From positions 1 through 64,000 of the forward strand of contig CAYYZY010000012.1 in NCBI GenBank assembly GCA_964475955.1: DNA of 64,000 nucleotides, in the 5' to 3' direction. Both the position numbers and the translations under genes were made by a program. The notes below the pieces were generated by a model. The model did not search any database and was not told where the DNA came from. It worked only from the letters and a program-made list of their open reading frames with translations. Numbering within the stretch: position 1 is the first letter of the stretch; each line of letters opens with the position of its first letter. Of the stretch, positions 35,075-43,211 are shown one piece after another. The stretch is from DATKZH01 sp964475955. Its GTDB lineage: Bacteria; Planctomycetota; Planctomycetia; Pirellulales; Thermoguttaceae.

Positions 35075-37825
35075 ATGGGCGAGGCCCTGGAGCTTCTCTG
35101 CGATCTGTTCGACCACAGCGGCGACATCGTGTTGCTGGCTTCGCTTCAAGGCAAGCCGGCATTCGTCAACGCCGCCGGACGCCGACTGCTGGCGATCCCC
35201 GCCGAAACGGACGTCTCCCGAACCGGCCTCAGCGACTACTACACCGACGCCACCTGGCAGCGCCTCCGGCAAGTGGCGATTCCCGCGGTGAACCGGTCGG
35301 GGCAATGGGAGGGCGAGGGGCACCTCCGCCCGTTCGACGGCGGCGAGCCGATCGACGTGGCCATCACCGCCTTCCTGGCCAAGCACCCCCGGAGCGGGCG
35401 CTCCATCTGCCTGGCCACCATCCACCGCGACCTCCGCGACCGCCAACGCGCTGAGACCAGCACGATCCTCAACGAGGCGATCCTCGAGGCCTCGCTCGAC
35501 CCGATCGTCACCGTCAACCACGAAGGGGTGATCACCGTCTTCAATCGAGCGGCCGAGGAGACGTTCGGACGCCGCGCCGCCGACGTGCTCGGCAAACGGT
35601 CGGAGGACCTCCTCTTCGCCCCCGACGAAGAGGCCGCGCAGGACCGGGTCGAACGGCACGTCTCCAACCGCAAGGGATCGATGCTCGGCCGGCGCACCGA
35701 GATGACGGCCGTTCGGGCCAGCGGCGAGACGTTTCCCGTCGAGACCGTGATAACGATCAGCCAGGTCAAGGACCTGCCCGTCTTCACATTCTTCCTCCGC
35801 GACATCAGCGACCGGAAGCGGTGGGAGACGGCCTTGAGACAAGCCAAGGAGGCGGCCGAGGCCGCCAGCGAGGCCAAGACCTTCTTCCTGGCGAACGTCA
35901 GCCACGAAATCCGCACCCCGATGAACGCCATCATCGGCCTGACCGAGTTGGTCCTGGAGACCTCGCTCAGCCCCACCCAGCGCGAGTACTTGCAGATGAT
36001 CCAGGAGTCGGGCGAGTCGCTGCTCAGGCTGATCAACGACGTGCTCGACCTCTCCAAGATCGAGGCCGGCAAGTTCGACCTGGAACCCGTGCCCTTCCTG
36101 CCCCGCAAAGCGCTCGGCGACATGATGAAATCCGTGGCGATTCGGGCGCACGGGAAAGGCCTCGAACTCGCCTGCCGCGTGGCCCCCGAGGTGCCCGAGC
36201 GCTTGATCGGCGACCCGGCGCGGCTCGGGCAGGTCGTGGTCAACCTGGTCGGAAACGCCATCAAGTTCACCGAACGCGGCGAAGTCGTGCTCGACGTGAG
36301 CACCGCATCCCGCACCGAGGACGAGGTCGTGCTCCACTTCGCCGTGCGCGACACGGGCATCGGCATCCCCCAAGACAAGTGCGCCGACGTGTTCGGCGCC
36401 TTCGACCAGGGCGATACCTCCACCACGCGACGCTACGGCGGCACCGGCCTGGGGCTCTCCATTTCCTCCAAACTCGTGGAACTGATGGGCGGCCGCATCG
36501 CGGTCGAGAGCGAAGTCGACCGCGGCAGCACCTTCCGCTTCACGGCCCGGTTCGGCCTTCCCGCGGGTGAATCGGAGCCGCCGCCGCGCGAGCACGCCGA
36601 CCAGTTGCGCGGCACGCGCGTGCTGCTGGTCGACGACCACGCCACCTCGCGCGGGTTCGTCGAGGAGATGCTCCAAAGCTGGGAGATGGACCCCACGGCC
36701 GTCGCCACCGCGGAGGAAGCGCTCGAAGCGGTCCGGTGCCCGCAGCCGGCGGGTCGACCGTTCGGCCTCCTGCTCGTCGACCACAACATGCCGGGGCGTG
36801 ATGGGGCCGACTTGGTCGACGCGATCCGGCAGGAGACCGAGCTTCGCTGCCCGGTCGTGATGATGATCGCCCCGGCGCCCCGCCCCGAAACGCTCAGCCG
36901 TTGCGAGGAACTCGGTGTTGCAGGGCGGGTGCTCAAGCCGGTCGGGCCGTCGGACCTCTACGACACGATGGTCCGCACCCTCGGCGCCGCCGCCGGCGGC
37001 GCGGAAGGCCGGCCGGTGCAGGCGGAGGCCCCCTCGGCCCCGCGGCGGCGGCTTCGGGTGTTGCTGGCCGAAGACAGCCACGTCAACCAGGTCCTCGCCG
37101 TCCGCCTGCTGGAAAAGCAGGGCCACCGGGTGGTGGCGGTCGGCAGCGGGAAGGAGGCGGTCTCCGCGGTCCAATCCGAGACGTTCGACCTGGTCCTCAT
37201 GGACGTCGAGATGCCCGAACTCGACGGCCTGGAGGCCACGCGAATCATCCGCGCCGCGGAAAGGCAGTCGGGCGGGCACGTTCCCATCCTCGCGCTCACC
37301 GCCCGGGCAATGCGCGGCGACCGAGAGCGCTGCCTCGCCGTGGGGGTCGACGGGTACGTGGCCAAACCGATCCGCGCCGCTCAGTTCTTCCGGGCGATCG
37401 AAGAGACGCTGACGGCGGCCGGGGCCCACCAGCCGTCGGAGGCCGAGCCGGAACTGCCGTCGGAGGCCGAGGCGGAAGCGCCCTCGGAGGTCGATTGGAG
37501 CGAGGCGCTGGCTTCCGTACGAAACGACCGCAATATCCTGAAGGTCGTCGTCGACACGTTTCTCGAAGATCGCCCTCACCTGATGGACGAGACGCGCCAG
37601 GCCGTCGAAGCGCAGGACGCCGAGAAGCTGCGCCTGGCGGCCCACACGGTCAAGGGGTCGATTCGGCTTTTCGGGCGCACGCAGGCCGCCGTCCACGCGG
37701 AAGCCCTCGAAGCGATGGGCCGCTCCGGCGACGTCTCCGGCGCGCAGCAAACGTTCTTCGACCTGGAGGCCGCGATGGAGAAACTCGTCCCGGTCCTGGA
37801 GCAGTTCGCGAGAGAACCCGCGTAG
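35075..37825 (+). CDS. Hybrid sensor histidine kinase (PAS-PAS-HisKA-HATPase-REC-REC-HPt)
   Basis: A 916-residue soluble hybrid kinase. Two PAS-like domains (about 1-125 and 130-255; second with DPIVTVNHEGVITVFNRAAE) are followed by HisKA with FLANVSHEIRTPMNAIIGL, phosphorylatable His 277, and the HATPase domain with VVNLVGNAIKFTE, DTGIGIP and GGTGLGLSIS. Receiver 1 has its phospho-acceptor in LLVDHNMPG (Asp 569) and receiver 2 in LMDVEMPELDG (Asp 710). The C-terminal HPt domain has AHTVKGSIRLFG (His 857). All relay residues are therefore present. No membrane helix is seen, so it should sense a cytosolic signal. An acidic Pro/Glu repeat (PSEAEPELPSEAEAEAPSE) links receiver and HPt. The ATG at 35075 is chosen because upstream codons run through direct repeats. 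Confidence 0.92.
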   Translation: MGEALELLCDLFDHSGDIVLLASLQGKPAFVNAAGRRLLAIPAETDVSRTGLSDYYTDATWQRLRQVAIPAVNRSGQWEGEGHLRPFDGGEPIDVAITAFLAKHPRSGRSICLATIHRDLRDRQRAETSTILNEAILEASLDPIVTVNHEGVITVFNRAAEETFGRRAADVLGKRSEDLLFAPDEEAAQDRVERHVSNRKGSMLGRRTEMTAVRASGETFPVETVITISQVKDLPVFTFFLRDISDRKRWETALRQAKEAAEAASEAKTFFLANVSHEIRTPMNAIIGLTELVLETSLSPTQREYLQMIQESGESLLRLINDVLDLSKIEAGKFDLEPVPFLPRKALGDMMKSVAIRAHGKGLELACRVAPEVPERLIGDPARLGQVVVNLVGNAIKFTERGEVVLDVSTASRTEDEVVLHFAVRDTGIGIPQDKCADVFGAFDQGDTSTTRRYGGTGLGLSISSKLVELMGGRIAVESEVDRGSTFRFTARFGLPAGESEPPPREHADQLRGTRVLLVDDHATSRGFVEEMLQSWEMDPTAVATAEEALEAVRCPQPAGRPFGLLLVDHNMPGRDGADLVDAIRQETELRCPVVMMIAPAPRPETLSRCEELGVAGRVLKPVGPSDLYDTMVRTLGAAAGGAEGRPVQAEAPSAPRRRLRVLLAEDSHVNQVLAVRLLEKQGHRVVAVGSGKEAVSAVQSETFDLVLMDVEMPELDGLEATRIIRAAERQSGGHVPILALTARAMRGDRERCLAVGVDGYVAKPIRAAQFFRAIEETLTAAGAHQPSEAEPELPSEAEAEAPSEVDWSEALASVRNDRNILKVVVDTFLEDRPHLMDETRQAVEAQDAEKLRLAAHTVKGSIRLFGRTQAAVHAEALEAMGRSGDVSGAQQTFFDLEAAMEKLVPVLEQFAREPA

Positions 37826-38153
37826 TCGGCAGGCCGACAGCAAGAGGGGAACCACAAAGGAACACGGATGAACGCAGATGAAGGGAGAAAAGGTGCAGTT
37901 CGCGGGCGACCATGCTGCCTCGGCCGATTGCGTGGATTGTCGTTTGGTGGCCGGCAGTCAGCCGTCAGCTTTCAGCAATCAGCCCTCCAGGGGCGGGCTT
38001 TTCGTTGACAGTCCTGGCTGAAAGCTGATCGCTGACAGCTTGCCTTTTGAGCTTCCCTATCGGCGTTGATCGACGTTCATCCGCGTTCATCTGTGTTCAT
38101 CTGTGGTTCCTTACTCCCCTCCCCGAAACAAACTCGCAAGGAAAGGTCCCATC
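37826..38153. other. Nested inverted-repeat spacer
   Basis: No gene. Almost the whole stretch is built from two nested inverted repeats, listed separately, between the hybrid kinase and the SGNH-like gene. Confidence 0.6.
37848..38110. repeat. Nested inverted repeats with CGGATGAACGCAGATGAA-type arms (family H)
   Basis: The outer arms at 37848-37882 (GGAACCACAAAGGAACACGG, then ATGAACGCAGATGAA) and 38076-38110 (ending CATCTGTGGTTCC) are inverted copies over about 35 bases. Inside them, GTCAGCTTTCAGC near 37965 faces GCTGAAAGCTGATCGCTGACAG near 38025. The arms also contain repeated GTTCATC words. It looks like a composite intergenic repeat with no coding capacity. Confidence 0.65.
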
Positions 38154-39032
38154 ATGAACCGAACGCACGTGGGTTTAGCGCTTGCTTGGCTGGGGCTCGT
38201 CGGAACTGCGATCGGGGCGCCGCGCGCGTACCGCATCGGCAACTCGCTCACCTGGGACTCCCAGCCCAAGGCGATCGAGGCGCTGGCGGCCGAGCGGGGC
38301 CTCGAGCACCTCGAGGCGTACCACATCAATTGCGGCAAGTCGCTGGAACGGATCTGGACCCACCCCGAGGAGGTCTGCGTGAGGCCGGTCGAGCCCTTCG
38401 GCACGTTCGCCGGCGCCTTGACCGGGCACGCCTGGGACGCCGTCACGTTTCAGCCGCATCCCGGCGCGGGCTCGACGCTGGCCACCGATACCGCCCGGAT
38501 CCTCGACTTCATCGCCATGGCCCGAGAGAACCCTCGCAACCGCAACACCGTCTTCTACATCTACGCACCGTGGCCCGGCCAGAACCGGGGGCCCTACCAC
38601 GAGGTTTGGCAGCGCGACACGCCCAACGCCGACGACACGAAGACCCTCCAAACCCGCGCCTACTTCCGGCACCTGATCGAGCGCGTGCGCGCGAAGACCG
38701 ACGCCGACGTCCGCATGATCCCCGCCGGGCACGTCGTTTACGAACTCGACCGGCGCATGCGCGCCGGCCGGATCGAGGGCTACCGAAGCGCCGCCGACCT
38801 GTACCGCGACGTGGTCCACATGAACCACGTGGGACGATTCATCGCCGGCGTGACGACCTTCGCAACCCTCTACGGGCAGGACCCGACCGGGCTCACTTGT
38901 CCCCCGAAACACTACGGCGGCGGCAAGGACTTCACGCCCGAGCTTTACAGCGAGATTCACGACGCCGTGTGGTCCGTCGTCACCCGGATGCACTCGGTGA
39001 CGGGCGTGCGCGGCCCCCAGAAGGCGAAGTAG
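38154..39032 (+). CDS. Putative secreted SGNH-like hydrolase
   Basis: A 292-residue protein with a short signal peptide (ALAWLGLVGTAIGAP). The mature N-terminus reads YRIGNSLTWDSQ, resembling block I of SGNH/GDSL hydrolases with Ser as the nucleophile. Near residue 220, RDVVHMNHVGRFIAG has the D-x-x-H pair typical of block V. Blocks II and III are not clear by eye, so esterase activity is a moderate-confidence guess. The ATG at 38154 has AAGGAAAGG upstream. It is followed by a gene-free stretch with several hairpins. Confidence 0.68.
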   Translation: MNRTHVGLALAWLGLVGTAIGAPRAYRIGNSLTWDSQPKAIEALAAERGLEHLEAYHINCGKSLERIWTHPEEVCVRPVEPFGTFAGALTGHAWDAVTFQPHPGAGSTLATDTARILDFIAMARENPRNRNTVFYIYAPWPGQNRGPYHEVWQRDTPNADDTKTLQTRAYFRHLIERVRAKTDADVRMIPAGHVVYELDRRMRAGRIEGYRSAADLYRDVVHMNHVGRFIAGVTTFATLYGQDPTGLTCPPKHYGGGKDFTPELYSEIHDAVWSVVTRMHSVTGVRGPQKAK

Positions 39033-39535
39033 CCGACGTGGGGCACGATTCCCTCGTGCCAAGCACGGCGAGGTCAAGGTCGTCGACATCGCGGCCGCTT
39101 CGGCCAGGGAAGCCGACTGAGCTGGCTCCGCAGGCTTACAGTCGGCGGCTGGGGTCGCGCGAGGCGGGTTCCAGGGCAACGTGCCCCGCGGCTTGTCGAT
39201 CGCTGGTCGCGACTCGCCCCCTGCCATGCGCCGTGACACGCGTTCGCTGGGCCGCGCTTCCGGAAGACTTCCCTCGTCCTCACGTTCCTCCCCGCCTCGT
39301 CGACTACCGGCGCCGCGTCGACCGAAGTCCTTTGCGTCAGCCGTTTTGGGCGACTCGGGAAGCGCCCGGCCGGCCCAAGAAGCCGGCGTGCGCCTTGACC
39401 GGGCCGAGGTCGTACTATAATTGTCACAACGGAACCTGTCCAAAAACTCGTGCGGCCTCCGGGTGGCCCGCGCCGAGCAACGGCCCGAGAGCCCGGCGGC
39501 CGCGCAGCGCCTCTTTCCCAATCGGAGGGAGAATC
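39033..39535. other. Structured gene-free region before the sod remnant
   Basis: About 500 bases without a supportable gene. Two perfect hairpins are close together: GGCACGA-TTCCC-TCGTGCC (39042-39060) and GCCGACTG with CAGTCGGC around a 19-base loop (39112-39146). A sigma-70-like promoter for the sod remnant lies at the right end. Confidence 0.5.
39395..39421 (+). promoter_or_regulatory. Sigma-70-like promoter of the sod remnant
   Basis: TTGACC and TATAAT are separated by 15 bases (16 if the -35 is read as CTTGAC). The start codon of the sod remnant is about 115 bases downstream. These are close to consensus, unusually clear for this window. Confidence 0.6.
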
Positions 39536-39646
39536 ATGGCCTACACGCTGCCCAGCCTTTCCTACGAATACGACGCGTTGGAGCCGCACATCGATGCGCG
39601 GACCATGGAAATTCATCACACCAAGCACCACATGGATCGAGCATAG
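39536..39646 (+). pseudogene. Truncated Fe/Mn superoxide dismutase
   Basis: A 36-codon frame whose first 32 residues, MAYTLPSLSYEYDALEPHID and ARTMEIHHTKHH, match the N-terminus of Fe/Mn superoxide dismutase, including the first metal-ligand His region. The sequence then leaves the family at MDRA and stops. Nothing resembling the remaining 160 or so residues follows. The break lies next to a tandem ATCGAGCATAG repeat and then a dispersed repeat (family I). CGGAGGGAG precedes the ATG and a good promoter lies upstream, so the front of the gene is undamaged. It is probably a gene cut by insertion or deletion, though a very short peptide cannot be ruled out. Confidence 0.85.
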
Positions 39647-39657
39647 ATCGAGCATAG
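39636..39657 (+). repeat. Tandem 11-bp repeat at the sod break
   Basis: ATCGAGCATAG occurs twice in a row where the superoxide dismutase frame ends. Such a duplication at a junction fits an insertion target-site copy or slippage during deletion. It is seen directly. Confidence 0.6.
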
Positions 39658-39689
39658 GCCGCGTGGGTCTCGTACCTCGACCCTACGGG
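39657..39689 (+). repeat. Dispersed repeat at the sod break (family I, copy 2)
   Basis: GGCCGCGTGGGTCTCGT, CCTCGAC and CTACGGG in order, as at 13884-13920. It begins at the end of the tandem 11-bp repeat and runs up to the stop codon of the minus-strand fusion gene. Confidence 0.65.
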
Positions 39690-41345
39690 TCAGAGATCGG
39701 TTTTGCGCCGGCCCCGGGCGGCGAGGAAGAGCGTGTTGCCCGGCCGGCCTTCCGTATGAGAGACCGGCTCGACGGTGACCTGGTCGCAATCGCGCGCCAG
39801 CCACCGGGCGAGTTCCTCGGGCAGGAACCAGCGTTCCCACGGGTCGTGCTCCGAAAGCGGTTGCCGGGCGCGGTGCTTGTCGATCACGAGTACACGACCG
39901 CCTGGGCGAACCACCCGGCACAGCTCGGCGAGCGCCCGGTCGGGAACGAGGGCGTGTTCGAGCGACTCGATGGCGAAGGCGGCATCGAACCGGCCGTCGC
40001 AAGACGGGATGCGCAGCAGGCTGCCGACCTGCGGTTCCACGCCTGGGGGCAAATGCTCGAGCATCGCGGATGAGACGTCGACGCCCGTCAAGTGTGCGTC
40101 CGGCAGCCATCCGGCCAGGTGCTTGAGAAAGCGCCCCTTGCCGCAGCCGACGTCGGCAACCCGCGCGCCGGGCGCGAGGCCCTCGGCCCACGCGCGCACG
40201 GCCTTGACGCGCCCGTCGGCCGGGTCGATCGTGTCGGGGAACTCGTGCCAGCGCTCGTCGAACGCGGCGGCCACGCGGAGCAGGGCGGCGTCGAGGTAGT
40301 GCCTGACCGCTTCCGGATCGCCCGGATCGCCCGGGTCGCGAGCCGAAGCGCGCCGGCCTGAATGTTGGGGAAGTCGCCCGTCGCGGGCCTGGCGTCGTTC
40401 GAGATAGCGCACGGCCGGCTCGGCACGGTCCGGCCGGCCCATCCGATACCAGAGCGCGGCCGCGTGGGCGGTGCTGCGGATCGAGGGGCAATTCGGTTCT
40501 CCAAGCCGTCGGCGGATGAGTACGGGGACTGCGCCGCTGCGCCGTTGGCATGCACCGATCCGGCCCAGAAGCTCCGCGGCCGCGTCGAGACACTCCAGGT
40601 CGGCGAGCACTTCCGCTTGGTGGGCAATTACGGCCGCGTACGGGCTGAAGTACCCGGGGCCCGAGCGGCCCGTTTCGCGGCCGCCGGCCAGGAGGACCTC
40701 GGCGCCGCGCTCGGCGGCCCGGCGGCAGGCGGGGTCGTTCCAACGCCGTGCCGCCTGATGAAGCGCGGGCAGCAGCGAAGCGACGGCCTGCCAACGGTCG
40801 TCGATATTGGGGCATTCGGGGGTGGGCCGCACCTGGCCGTCGTCGTCGAACGCGGCGCGAAGGAATGCGCTCGCCCGGCGGGCGGGTTGCTCGAGTTCGG
40901 GCGAATCGTGGGCCATCGAGAGCAGGGCGTTCATCGCCAGCGCGGTGGTGTACGCACTCGGCTCCGGCGAGTCGTTGCGGATCGCCGCGCTCGGCCGTCG
41001 TTGCCGGTCGGCGCGCGTCGTGGCGACGTCCGAGGGGAACGAGCCGTCGGCGTGCTGGATTGAGACGAGCCACCGGGCCCAACGAGCGGCCTCCGCCCGG
41101 CATCCGTAGGAGGCGACCGTTGCGATCGACGCCGCGGTCAGTCCCGGGAGCCCTCTTGCCGGATTCAAAGGCTCGGCGAGGCAGCCGTCGACCTCTAGGC
41201 CCAACAGCCAATCCAACGCAGCCTCGACCGGCGGGCGGCGGCGCCCATGCACCGCCCGCCGCCATGCGTGGCGGAGCCGGCGCCGGAGCGCACTCACTAG
41301 CCGAACGGCCGGCGCGGGGCGGAATCGGCGGAGGGGATCGTCCAT
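39690..41345 (-). CDS. Alpha/alpha-toroid domain fused to SAM-dependent methyltransferase
   Basis: A 551-residue protein. Residues about 35-370 look like the alpha/alpha-toroid of prenyltransferase/squalene-cyclase relatives, with repeated helices and blocks such as ALDWLLGLEVDGCLAEP, WARWLVSIQHADGSFPSD and LERRQARDGRLPQHSG (each like a QW-type GxxG-S/F turn). From about 380 it is a class I methyltransferase with VADVGCGKGRFLKHLAGWLP near residue 395, VDVSSAMLEHLPPG, AFAIESLEHALVPDRALAEL and VVRPGGRVLVID. The N-terminus is Arg-rich. The combination suggests a methyltransferase acting on a hydrophobic or glycan-like substrate held by the toroid, but this is inference. The start is the ATG at 41345; its 3' end abuts a repeat. 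Confidence 0.82.
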   Translation of the reverse strand: MDDPLRRFRPAPAVRLVSALRRRLRHAWRRAVHGRRRPPVEAALDWLLGLEVDGCLAEPLNPARGLPGLTAASIATVASYGCRAEAARWARWLVSIQHADGSFPSDVATTRADRQRRPSAAIRNDSPEPSAYTTALAMNALLSMAHDSPELEQPARRASAFLRAAFDDDGQVRPTPECPNIDDRWQAVASLLPALHQAARRWNDPACRRAAERGAEVLLAGGRETGRSGPGYFSPYAAVIAHQAEVLADLECLDAAAELLGRIGACQRRSGAVPVLIRRRLGEPNCPSIRSTAHAAALWYRMGRPDRAEPAVRYLERRQARDGRLPQHSGRRASARDPGDPGDPEAVRHYLDAALLRVAAAFDERWHEFPDTIDPADGRVKAVRAWAEGLAPGARVADVGCGKGRFLKHLAGWLPDAHLTGVDVSSAMLEHLPPGVEPQVGSLLRIPSCDGRFDAAFAIESLEHALVPDRALAELCRVVRPGGRVLVIDKHRARQPLSEHDPWERWFLPEELARWLARDCDQVTVEPVSHTEGRPGNTLFLAARGRRKTDL

Positions 41346-41418
41346 GGCCCTTCGGACTTGCCTGGGACGTTGAAAACCTGCCCGACAGCCGCGTGTCTTG
41401 CGCGATTCGCTCGAGCCC

Positions 41419-43008
41419 CTACATCCGGGTCAGCAGGAAGAGCACCAGAAGGATCAAGGCCAACACCGTGCCCGCGCCGACCACGATCCACACCCAAAGA
41501 GGGGTCTCGTCGCGCCTGGCATGGTACTCGGGGACGGTCCCGGCGGCGGCCTGGTGCCTGGCTCGAAGCCGGGCGACCACGGGCGATTCCACGCTGATCG
41601 ACCGGAGGACCGTTTCCCGGTCCTGCTCCTCCAAACGGGTGGCGACGGTCGGCTGGACCCGAATTTCGCGATGGGGCTCGCTGCCCCCCCGATTCGGTGT
41701 CTTGGCTGATTGCGAGGGCTTCCTGAATCGGGCCGAGGAGCTCGCCCCGTTGCTGTCGGCGGGGCGCGGCGCGATAGGGCGGACATCCGAATCGCCGCGG
41801 ATAGGCCCGGACTTGCTCGAACCGGCGCCGCTCCCGCTGCCGGACGGCGCGTCCGCGCGCCCGGGAGCCCCGACGGCCGAGGCCGACTCGCCCTGGGCAG
41901 CGGCCACCGCGGCGGCCAGCTTGCGCGACGATGATCCCCCCACGCGGCCACCCGAAGCGAAGTCGTAGCCGTGCGCCGCCAACCAGTTGCCCGTCAACTC
42001 GGCCACCTCGGCCGCCGATTGGGGACGGTCCGCCGGCTTCTTGGCCATCATCCCCATGCAGATCTCGACCAGGTCCTCCGGGGCATCGGGGCGCTGGTCG
42101 AGGATGCTGGCCGGAGTCTCCTTCTGGTGCGCCATCAAGCGTTGCGGGAGCGTGCCGTCGGGGAACGGCGCGTGCCCGGCAAGCAGGTAGTAGAACGAAC
42201 AGCCCAAGCTGTAGATGTCGGCCCGGGCGTCGACGCCGTGGCTGTCGACCGCCTGCTCCGGCGACAGGTAGTCGGCCGTGCCCAGCACGTTCTCGTCGTG
42301 GGCCACGGTCAGCGCGGCGTACTCCTCGCCGGTGAAGCGGGCGAGCCCCAAGTCGAGCAGCCGGACCACTTTCTTGCGATCGACCACGAGATTGGCCGGC
42401 TTGACGTCGCGGTGGATCAGCCCCGCTTCGTGGGCATGGGCGAGACCCTCGGCGGCCTGGCGCACGTAGTCGGCGGCCGAGGCGTAGTCGAGCGGACCGT
42501 GCTGCTTGACGATCGTCAACAGATCCCGGCCCTCGATGTACTCCATCACCAGGAAATGGTTGTCGCCTTCGTTGTCGACGTCGTACGCCCGGACGATGTT
42601 CGGATGGTCGAGCGCGGCCGCCGCCTGGGCCTCACGGTGGAATCGAGCCAGGTAGCTGGAATCGGCCACCCGCGTCTTGGGAAGCACCTTGATCGCCACC
42701 CGCCGCTGCATCAGCACGTGCTCTGCCAGGTAGACGCTGCTCATCCCGCCCGTGCCGAGGTGGTCGAGGAGCTTGTACTTCTTGAGAAAGAACCCCTTGT
42801 GACGGCCCTCGACCAGGTTGTTGCACTGCCAGGGCGTCAGCAGGCCGACCTCGACCAGGTGCTGGCCGACGAAGGCCACGTCGGTGATCGGCCTCCCCTC
42901 GACCGGCGCCTTCAGCGCCCGCAGCACGCGATGGAGCTGGTCCCGCTCGACCAGCCCGCTTCGCAGCACCAAGGCGGCGAATTCGTCGACTCGTTGGGGT
43001 TTGGCCAT
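41419..43008 (-). CDS. Ser/Thr protein kinase with C-terminal membrane anchor
   Basis: A 529-residue kinase. Residues 1-75 are the same kind of module as in the 31.8 kb kinase (FAALVLRSGLVERDQLHRVL, then GLLTPWQCNNLVEGRHKGFF). The kinase domain (about 78-345) has LGTGGMSSVYLAEH, VAIKVL, HRDVKPANLVVD near residue 197 and DLGLARF in place of DFG, with GTADYLSPEQ. A Ser/Gly/Pro-rich linker leads to a transmembrane helix at the very end (about 503-528, WVWIVVGAGTVLALILLVL). So it is tail-anchored with the kinase in the cytoplasm and no outside domain. The ATG at 43008 fits the module start; the upstream ATG at 43077 adds a Pro-rich piece without similarity. Confidence 0.9.
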   Translation of the reverse strand: MAKPQRVDEFAALVLRSGLVERDQLHRVLRALKAPVEGRPITDVAFVGQHLVEVGLLTPWQCNNLVEGRHKGFFLKKYKLLDHLGTGGMSSVYLAEHVLMQRRVAIKVLPKTRVADSSYLARFHREAQAAAALDHPNIVRAYDVDNEGDNHFLVMEYIEGRDLLTIVKQHGPLDYASAADYVRQAAEGLAHAHEAGLIHRDVKPANLVVDRKKVVRLLDLGLARFTGEEYAALTVAHDENVLGTADYLSPEQAVDSHGVDARADIYSLGCSFYYLLAGHAPFPDGTLPQRLMAHQKETPASILDQRPDAPEDLVEICMGMMAKKPADRPQSAAEVAELTGNWLAAHGYDFASGGRVGGSSSRKLAAAVAAAQGESASAVGAPGRADAPSGSGSGAGSSKSGPIRGDSDVRPIAPRPADSNGASSSARFRKPSQSAKTPNRGGSEPHREIRVQPTVATRLEEQDRETVLRSISVESPVVARLRARHQAAAGTVPEYHARRDETPLWVWIVVGAGTVLALILLVLFLLTRM

Positions 43009-43211
43009 GGTTGGCGGGCGCCCGGGATCGGGTAGCGCGATGCCCCTTGGGTCGCGGAGAATACCGCGTGAAAACAAGCCCTCCGCCGTTCAGCCTATCA
43101 TGGCCCCTGGCTCCGTTCCAGTCAATGCGCCCGGCGCCCCCCCGCCGTGGGGTGCGGTTTCGGCCTGCCGCCCGAGAGATGCCCACATCAGGCGAGGTGA
43201 TCGCCTGGGCA

